DNA of 64,000 nucleotides from Hanstruepera flava. Its GTDB lineage: Bacteria > Bacteroidota > Bacteroidia > Flavobacteriales > Flavobacteriaceae. The translations under genes and the position numbers were made by a program. How positions within the stretch are numbered: position 1 is the first letter of the stretch; each line of letters starts with the position of its first letter. Below are positions 58,659 to 64,000 of this stretch, in pieces. The notes below the pieces were generated by a model. It was not told the DNA's origin. It saw only the letters and a program-made list of their open reading frames with translations, and did not search any database. The stretch spans positions 348,501-412,500 of the forward strand of contig NZ_JALJCW010000001.1 of assembly GCF_023634025.1 (NCBI RefSeq), written 5' to 3'.

Positions 58659-61034
58659 ATGAATCTACGTATCTTAGGTTTACTATGCCTATTTTGTTTA
58701 TCAAATCACATCTTATTCGCTCAAGAAAAAGTAACCTTAAGTGGTATAGTTTCAGATTCAAGCAACAACGAAACACTTATTGGAGTCAATATACTATTTC
58801 CAGAACTATCAACTGGAGCCACTACAAACGAATATGGCTTTTACTCCATAACCTTACCAAAGGGCTCATACAAATTAGTTGTTAGCTATTTAGGTTATCA
58901 AGATATTTCTGAAACTATAGACTTAAACGAAAGTCTTACCAAAAATTTCAGTCTATCAGAATCCGTTGAAAATCTTGATGAAGTCATTATTAAAGAAAAC
59001 GTTGAAAAGCTCAATATTAGAAAACCCCAGATGAGCATCAATTCACTTACTGCCAATACCATAAAACAAATACCTGTAGTTTTTGGAGAAGCAGATGTTA
59101 TTAAAGCAATTACCCTTCTACCCGGTGTTACTACAGCAGGTGAAGGTGCTTCTGGATTTAATGTTCGGGGTGGAGCTGCCGATCAAAACCTAATACTACT
59201 AGACGAAGCCACTATTTATAATTCTTCACACTTATTCGGTTTCTTTTCGGTTTTCAATCCAGATGCCATAAAAGACTTAAAACTGTATAAAGGTGGGATT
59301 CCTGCGCGTTATGGTGGTCGTGTTTCTTCTGTTTTAGATATATACCAAAAAGAAGGAAACAGCAATAAATTCCATATGAATGGAGGAATTGGTTTAATAT
59401 CGAGTAGACTTTTGGCTGAAGGACCAATAAACAAAGGACAAGGCTCTTTTTTATTAGCAGGAAGAGCCACATACGCACATTTGTTTTTACCACTTTTTGA
59501 AGTTGAAAACAAAGCCTACTTTTACGATTTAAACACCAAAATAAGTTACAAGCTTAATCAGAATAATAATGTTTATCTGTCTGGATATTTTGGGCGTGAT
59601 GTATTCAGCTTGAACGAAAGTTTCAAGAACACTTATGGAAATACCGTATTAAACTTTAGATGGAACCATCTTTTTTCTGATAAATTATTTTCAAACCTAT
59701 CACTTATATACTCTGATTATTATTATGGGTTAAGACTCGATTTTGTAGGGTTTAACTGGGATTCTGGAATTCGTAATTTCAATTTAAAATATGATTTTAA
59801 ACACTATGTTAGTGATAAAATAAAACTGCAATACGGCTTGAATAGTATTTACCACAAGTTTAATCCTGGAGAAATCACACCTTCATCATCAGATTCTGGA
59901 ATAAATGCGGACAAACTAATCGATAAATATGCTTTTGAAAATGCTATATATCTAGATGTAGAACATAAGTTAACCAATAGGTTAATGGCTTCTTATGGTT
60001 TACGTTACAGTTCTTTTTTGCGTTTGGGGCAAGATGAATTAAATGTTTATGAAAATAACCAAGCCGTAAATTTTAATCAAGAATTACAAGTTTATGAAAA
60101 AGCCGAACCAATCGGAACTGAAACTTACAGTAGAAGTGATATCATTAAATCATTTGGAAACTTTGAGCCACGTGTGGCTTTAGCATATGAGCTAAACAAT
60201 AATTCATCTATTAAAGCAAGTTACAACCGTTTAAGCCAATATTTAAGCCTAATATCAAATACTAGTTCACCAACACCTTTAGATGTTTGGGCTCCAAGTG
60301 GTAAATACATTGAACCGCAGATTTTAGATCAAGTTGCTCTAGGGTATTTTAGAAACTTTAAAGAAAATATGTATTCATTGGAGCTTGAAACGTTTTATAA
60401 AAAAGTTGAAAACAGAATTGATTACATAGATGGAGCAGATTTAATTGCCAATGATGCTATAGAACAAGTTATCTTAAATGGTGAAGCTAAAGCTTATGGT
60501 TTAGAAATCTTATTCAGAAAAAATGAGGGGCGATTTAAAGGTTGGATTGCCTATACGCTTTCAAAATCTGAACAACGAACCCCTGGAAGAACTCCTGTTG
60601 AACCTGGTATCAATAATGGTGAGTGGTATAGCACACCTTATGATAAAACCCATGATTTATCCTTCACAGGTAGCTACGATTTTAATAAAAAATGGCGTTT
60701 TAATGCTAATTTTATTTTTCAAACGGGACAACCTGTAACATACCCTAATGCTCAATATGAATATAATGGCATTTCTATTCCTAATTTTGGGTTACGAAAT
60801 GAAAACAGATTACCAGCATATAACCGATTGGATATTTCGGCTACATATGTACCAAAGCCTGAAAAAAACAAGGGTTGGCAAGGCGAATGGGTTTTTGGAA
60901 TTTATAATGTTTATAACAGGCGGAATGCCGCATCAATACAATTTCAGGAAAATAGAGATACTGGTGTAAACGAAGCTGTTAGATTATCTATTTTTGGCAT
61001 AGTACCTTCTATTTCATATAATTTTAAATTTTAA
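58659..61034 (+). CDS. TonB-dependent outer membrane receptor with carboxypeptidase-like domain
   Basis: 791 residues. Signal peptide (about 1-21), then a carboxypeptidase-regulatory-like domain (VTLSGIVSDSSNNETLIGVNILFPELSTGATTNEYGFYSI), then the plug (GASGFNVRGGAADQNLILLDEATIYNSSHLFGFFSVFNPDAIKDLKLYKGGIPARYGGRVSSVLDI) and a beta-barrel up to the C-terminal YNFKF. Imports a ligand across the outer membrane using TonB energy. The next gene, 2 bases downstream, encodes a DUF4249-type lipoprotein, the usual partner of this subtype. The ligand is not known; homologues with this domain are not SusC in the strict sense. Confidence 0.92.
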   Translation: MNLRILGLLCLFCLSNHILFAQEKVTLSGIVSDSSNNETLIGVNILFPELSTGATTNEYGFYSITLPKGSYKLVVSYLGYQDISETIDLNESLTKNFSLSESVENLDEVIIKENVEKLNIRKPQMSINSLTANTIKQIPVVFGEADVIKAITLLPGVTTAGEGASGFNVRGGAADQNLILLDEATIYNSSHLFGFFSVFNPDAIKDLKLYKGGIPARYGGRVSSVLDIYQKEGNSNKFHMNGGIGLISSRLLAEGPINKGQGSFLLAGRATYAHLFLPLFEVENKAYFYDLNTKISYKLNQNNNVYLSGYFGRDVFSLNESFKNTYGNTVLNFRWNHLFSDKLFSNLSLIYSDYYYGLRLDFVGFNWDSGIRNFNLKYDFKHYVSDKIKLQYGLNSIYHKFNPGEITPSSSDSGINADKLIDKYAFENAIYLDVEHKLTNRLMASYGLRYSSFLRLGQDELNVYENNQAVNFNQELQVYEKAEPIGTETYSRSDIIKSFGNFEPRVALAYELNNNSSIKASYNRLSQYLSLISNTSSPTPLDVWAPSGKYIEPQILDQVALGYFRNFKENMYSLELETFYKKVENRIDYIDGADLIANDAIEQVILNGEAKAYGLEILFRKNEGRFKGWIAYTLSKSEQRTPGRTPVEPGINNGEWYSTPYDKTHDLSFTGSYDFNKKWRFNANFIFQTGQPVTYPNAQYEYNGISIPNFGLRNENRLPAYNRLDISATYVPKPEKNKGWQGEWVFGIYNVYNRRNAASIQFQENRDTGVNEAVRLSIFGIVPSISYNFKF

Positions 61035-61036
61035 TT

Positions 61037-61861
61037 ATGGTGAAAATTAAGCATATAGTTGTCTTGTTCGTATTCAGTTTAACATTGTTTACTTGTGAAG
61101 ATGTAATTGATGTAGATGTACCTACATCTGAACCAAGATTAGTAATTGACGCTTCTATAGATTGGTTTAAAGGTACTACTGGAAGTAATCAATCTATAAA
61201 ATTGACTCTAACAGCTCCTTTTTTTAACGAATCTGTACCACCTGCCAATAACGCTCAAGTTTATATAACCGATGCAAGTAATACTGTTTACAATTTCATT
61301 GAAAACGGGAATACTGGTATTTATGAAAATTCAAATTTTATGCCTGTGATTAATCAGGAATATGAGCTTACCATAATATATAACAATGAAACATATATAG
61401 GTACTGAAACTCTATTGGGTGTTGCAGAGTTAGAGTATGTAGAGCAAAATTTAGAAGGTGGATTTACTGGTGAGGAAACAGAAATAAAGGCATTTTTTAC
61501 AGATCCTGTCGATGAAGAAAATTACTATTTCTTTGAATTCATACCAAGTATTCCTGTAACACCAACTCTAGACACTTTTAAAGATGAATTTGTAAATGGA
61601 AATTTAATTTTTGGTTTCTATGTTGAAGAAGATTTAAATCCAAACGATGAAGTTATAATAAGAAATCATGGAGTCTCTGAACGTTTCTATGAGTTTATGT
61701 TTCTTTTGCTTCAACAAACTGGTGGAGGTGGTGGGCCATTTGAAACCCAGCCTGCTACTGTTAGAGGTAATTGCGTAAATACAACAAATCCAGATAATTA
61801 TCCTCTTGGATATTTCAGATTATCTGAAGTCTCTGAAATTGTTTATACAGTTCAGGAGTAA
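61037..61861 (+). CDS. DUF4249-type lipoprotein
   Basis: 274 residues with a lipoprotein signal peptide whose Cys is at residue 20 (LFTCEDVIDVDVP). The mature part is beta-rich and has EPRLVIDASIDWFKGTTG as in DUF4249 proteins that accompany TonB receptors of this kind. It is expected to sit on the outer membrane and assist ligand uptake. Two bases from the receptor gene. Function inferred from neighbours. Confidence 0.8.
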   Translation: MVKIKHIVVLFVFSLTLFTCEDVIDVDVPTSEPRLVIDASIDWFKGTTGSNQSIKLTLTAPFFNESVPPANNAQVYITDASNTVYNFIENGNTGIYENSNFMPVINQEYELTIIYNNETYIGTETLLGVAELEYVEQNLEGGFTGEETEIKAFFTDPVDEENYYFFEFIPSIPVTPTLDTFKDEFVNGNLIFGFYVEEDLNPNDEVIIRNHGVSERFYEFMFLLLQQTGGGGGPFETQPATVRGNCVNTTNPDNYPLGYFRLSEVSEIVYTVQE

Positions 61862-61889
61862 ATACTATAAAATCTGTATTTTTGAACAT

Positions 61890-62708
61890 ATGGATTTTAC
61901 AAAAACCACAGAGCAAGATTCTAATTACGATTATCTGGAGAACATGACGATTTCCGAATTATTGAAAAATATCAATAATGAAGATAAATCTGTACCACAC
62001 GCTGTAGAAAAAGCTATTCCTCAAATAGAACAACTAGTTACTCAAATTGTAAAAAAAATGCAAAATGGAGGCCGCTTATTTTATATTGGTGCCGGTACGA
62101 GTGGTCGATTAGGTATAGTAGATGCTTCTGAATGTCCGCCAACTTTTGGTGTTGACCACAATCTTGTTATCGGATTAATTGCTGGTGGTGACAACGCTAT
62201 TAGAAAAGCTGTAGAGTTCGCTGAAGATTCAGATTCTCAAGCTTGGAAAGATTTAAAAGAATATAACATAAACACCCATGATGTTGTAATTGGTATTGCA
62301 GCATCAGGCACTACACCATACGTTATAGGTGGGCTTAATATGTGTAATACCAATAATATTGTTACAGGCTGTATAACTTGCAACCTTAACAGTCCGTTGT
62401 CAAAAGTGGCTAAATTTCCAATAGAAGTCATTGTAGGTCCTGAGTTCGTTACCGGAAGTTCCCGTATGAAAGCAGGAACAGCTCAAAAATTGGTTCTTAA
62501 TATGATATCGACCACTGTAATGATTCAACTCGGAAAAGTTAAAGGAAACAAAATGGTTGATATGCAATTAAGTAATAATAAATTGGTAGATAGAGGTACA
62601 AAAATGTTGATGAAAGAATTGAACCTATCGTATGAAGAAGCTAATTTATTATTAGAAAAATTTGGAAGTGTTCGTTCTGCAATAGAAAATTATCACAATG
62701 GAAACTAA
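61890..62708 (+). CDS. murQ: N-acetylmuramic acid 6-phosphate etherase
   Basis: 272 residues. Cleaves the lactyl ether of MurNAc-6-phosphate during recycling of peptidoglycan sugars. The SIS domain has GAGTSGRLGIVDASECPPTFG, with the catalytic Glu in ASECPPTFG, and GSSRMKAGTAQKLVLNMIST. The ATG at 61890 (MDFTKTTEQ) is preferred over an upstream frame from 61806 that lies in the DUF4249 gene. TATTTTTG at 61877-61884 resembles a -7 element but would put the start of transcription almost at the ATG. Confidence 0.95.
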   Translation: MDFTKTTEQDSNYDYLENMTISELLKNINNEDKSVPHAVEKAIPQIEQLVTQIVKKMQNGGRLFYIGAGTSGRLGIVDASECPPTFGVDHNLVIGLIAGGDNAIRKAVEFAEDSDSQAWKDLKEYNINTHDVVIGIAASGTTPYVIGGLNMCNTNNIVTGCITCNLNSPLSKVAKFPIEVIVGPEFVTGSSRMKAGTAQKLVLNMISTTVMIQLGKVKGNKMVDMQLSNNKLVDRGTKMLMKELNLSYEEANLLLEKFGSVRSAIENYHNGN

Positions 62709-62931
62709 ACATACTAACAAAGAAGTTTTAGTTAGAGGTCTAAAAAAAATGGCCGTATCCCTTTTATGTATGTTTTTTGGACCTATTCTAGTTTATATAG
62801 CATTTAGCAATCAGGAAAAACCCTTATATATTCCATTATTAATAGCTGGTATAATAATTTGTCTGACAGCAATTATTATAGCCTATAAAGGACTAAAAAC
62901 AATACTTGATAGTATGTTTAATTCAAATTAA
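62698..62931 (+). CDS. Small two-helix membrane protein (DUF6095 type)
   Basis: 77 residues with two membrane helices (about 19-38 and 46-63). I recall it as a DUF6095-type protein found next to murQ in Flavobacteriaceae. The ATG overlaps the murQ stop by 11 bases, so the two are translationally coupled; a cell-wall-related role is guesswork. Its 3' end overlaps the convergent DinB-like gene by 14 bases. Confidence 0.72.
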   Translation: METKHTNKEVLVRGLKKMAVSLLCMFFGPILVYIAFSNQEKPLYIPLLIAGIIICLTAIIIAYKGLKTILDSMFNSN

Positions 62932-63418
62932 TAGATGGTTTAGGCGTTGTAGGATTATATCCGAAATCCGTATCATTTATAGTGATTTTCAACCCATCCA
63001 ATATATAGTTTATTATAGCGTAATGATGAATTGCATGGCTATTTGCTTGAGACAACAAAGCTGAATAAGTGTAAACTATCTCCTCTTTACCAACTCCCAA
63101 ATCATCTACTACTACTACTTCTTTTTTTAAATCACTAGCTTTAATATCTACAAGTCTATCTTTTAAGGTGTCTAAATAAGTTAATGCTTTCTCACAGTTG
63201 GACTCCACATCACTATTTCTACATCGAGCCGTTAAATCAAAAATCTTTCGAGGCTTTAAAATACACCCATAAAAGTCAAGTACATGCCTAATATGTGAAC
63301 CAACACTAGAATAATAAGGAGAAATAGACTTATCAATTAATATCTCGTTGGATAAATTAGACAACAAATGTGAGGCTTTCTGAAGAGTTTTTAAATTAGC
63401 TTTAATTATTGTATTCAT
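62918..63418 (-). CDS. DinB-superfamily-like protein
   Basis: 166 residues, helical. Three His stretches, GSHIRHVLDFY (about 41-51) and SHAIHHYAIINY (about 131-142), have the layout of the metal-binding four-helix DinB/YfiT fold. The C-terminal FGYNPTTPKPS is a typical end of one Bacteroidota subgroup. Such proteins bind metals and some transfer bacillithiol; function here is unknown. Confidence 0.7.
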   Translation of the reverse strand: MNTIIKANLKTLQKASHLLSNLSNEILIDKSISPYYSSVGSHIRHVLDFYGCILKPRKIFDLTARCRNSDVESNCEKALTYLDTLKDRLVDIKASDLKKEVVVVDDLGVGKEEIVYTYSALLSQANSHAIHHYAIINYILDGLKITINDTDFGYNPTTPKPSINLN

Positions 63419-63518
63419 GCAAGGAAATTATGACACTGAAATCAATTATTTTGTAATATAAATAAATTTCCTCAATTAGTCTTTAAAAGCAACAAACCTT
63501 ACAGTTTCAAAAAACAAA

Positions 63519-63550
63519 AAACCCTTTCATTGAATAATGAAAGGGTTTTG
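63519..63550 (-). terminator. Terminator of the rRNA operon
   Basis: AAACCCTTTCATT and AATGAAAAGGGTTTT (63519-63550) form a stem with one bulged A; the A-rich left flank gives a U tract on the minus strand. A second hairpin, TACCGAT/ATCGGTA at 63556-63575, lies between it and the 5S gene. Confidence 0.75.
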
Positions 63551-63578
63551 TAAATACCGATAGTATCATCGGTACAAA

Positions 63579-63686
63579 AAAGGCGGCGACCTACTCTCCC
63601 ACGAGTGCAGTACCATCGGCGCTAACGGGCTTAACTACTCTGTTCGGAATGGTAAGAGGTGAGCCCCGTCGCTATAACCACCTTAA
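63579..63686 (-). rRNA. rrf: 5S ribosomal RNA
   Basis: Read on the minus strand, about 104-108 bases. The terminal stem is AAGGTGG (63684-63678) with CCGCCTT (63587-63581). Conserved internal parts are visible: CCGAACAGAGTAGTTAAG and CGCCGATGGTACTGC. Exact ends are uncertain by a few bases. Confidence 0.93.
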
Positions 63687-63770
63687 GTCTTTCGGACTTG
63701 AGAGTCCGTATATTGTTGACATATTGAAAAGTCTACATGATAATTTGTTGTACCTATAAAAAGAACGGCG

Positions 63771-64000
63771 TACAATAAGCCTATGGGTTATTAGTACTAC
63801 TCGGCTATGACATTACTGCCTTTACACCTGTAGCCTATCAACGTGGTCATCTCCCACGACCCTTTAAAGAAATCTCATCTTGTGGTGGGTTTCGCGCTTA
63901 TATGCTTTCAGCGCTTATCCCTTCCGAACGTAGCTACCCAGCAATGCTCCTGGCGGAACAACTGGTACACCAGAGGTTCGTCCAACTCGGTCCTCTCGTA
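63771..64000 (-). rRNA. rrl: 23S ribosomal RNA, 3' end (continues beyond the window)
   Basis: Minus strand, the last ~230 bases of the 23S rRNA. The sequence contains the sarcin-ricin loop region (TACGAGAGGACCG, at the window edge) and the closing stretch CATAGGCTTATTGTA at 63771-63785. The gene continues past position 64000. The 5S gene is 84 bases downstream with no tRNA between. Confidence 0.95.

Noticed and set aside
61877..61884. murQ promoter with leaderless transcript
   Set aside because: The TATTTTTG match lies too close to the ATG and has no TTG at the expected distance; likely chance in AT-rich DNA.
61806..61889. Longer murQ frame
   Set aside because: The added 28 residues lie in the DUF4249 gene and precede the normal family start.
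63686..63770. tRNA gene in the 5S-23S spacer
   Set aside because: The 85-base spacer shows no cloverleaf or TPsiC motif.

Overview
The window is an AT-rich piece of a chromosome from a member of the Flavobacteriaceae (phylum Bacteroidota). Several signs agree: type IX secretion (T9SS) C-terminal sorting domains, a TonB-dependent receptor paired with a DUF4249-type lipoprotein, DUF3857, DUF4835 and YbbR proteins, a long-form GAPDH, a monomeric isocitrate dehydrogenase, weak Shine-Dalgarno sites, and promoters of the Bacteroidota type (-7 TAnnTTTG, in the best cases with a TTG 19 bases upstream). I cannot name the genus. Coding density is high and I see no transposase, integrase, phage gene, CRISPR array or tRNA gene.

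Layout. 1-5.2 kb, plus strand: the 3' part of an exonuclease/GIY-YIG nuclease gene, a DUF3857 protein, a voltage-gated-type cation channel with a zinc ribbon, miaA and a small exported protein. 5.2-10.2 kb, minus strand: a two-component system behind coaE, a YbbR protein and a family-2 glycosyltransferase. 10.2-16.3 kb, minus strand: three large secreted T9SS-type proteins. 16.4-23.7 kb, minus strand: housekeeping genes fabI, recN, a DUF4835 protein, coaBC, an RNA polymerase omega-like gene, bamD, dapA and a DUF6913-type gene. 23.8-27.5 kb: a 5'-nucleotidase divided over two genes, and three small membrane proteins. 27.6-31 kb, minus strand: ligA, prmC and a GNAT gene. 31-38.8 kb, plus strand: ribD, a HAD hydrolase, a DMT transporter, a YigZ-family gene, dnaA, a low-molecular-weight phosphatase, a secreted sugar-dehydrogenase-like protein and an RsmI-like methyltransferase. 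38.8-42.8 kb, minus strand: cell-wall and acetyltransferase genes including mltG and dapF. 43-49.2 kb, plus strand: a DegP-type protease, GAPDH, a coiled-coil membrane protein, an unrecognised exported protein, trmD and rplS. 49.2-49.9 kb holds no credible gene. 49.9-63 kb, plus strand: a pentapeptide-repeat protein, a complete RND efflux operon (adaptor, pump, TolC), monomeric IDH, a TonB receptor with its lipoprotein, murQ and a DUF6095-type protein. The window ends with a DinB-like gene and the 3' end of an rRNA operon on the minus strand (5S and part of 23S).

Most of the window is ordinary core genome. The best candidate for something undescribed is the ~510-base stretch at about 49349-49862. 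It has a well-spaced promoter-like motif at its start, a C(UUCG)G hairpin near the predicted 5' end, other small hairpins, and a strong intrinsic terminator at its end, but no plausible reading frame. I propose it encodes a long non-coding RNA. I could not match it to RNase P RNA or tmRNA by their conserved motifs. Secondary points of interest are the unrecognised exported protein between two core genes just upstream of trmD, the zinc-ribbon channel, the split 5'-nucleotidase in reversed domain order, an inverted repeat and DnaA-box-like site in front of dnaA, and a terminator buried inside a convergent coding sequence.

Start codons were re-examined by reading the bases. Several genes start with TTG or GTG, and several starts were moved downstream because the upstream codon lies in a promoter-like motif or in a neighbouring gene.
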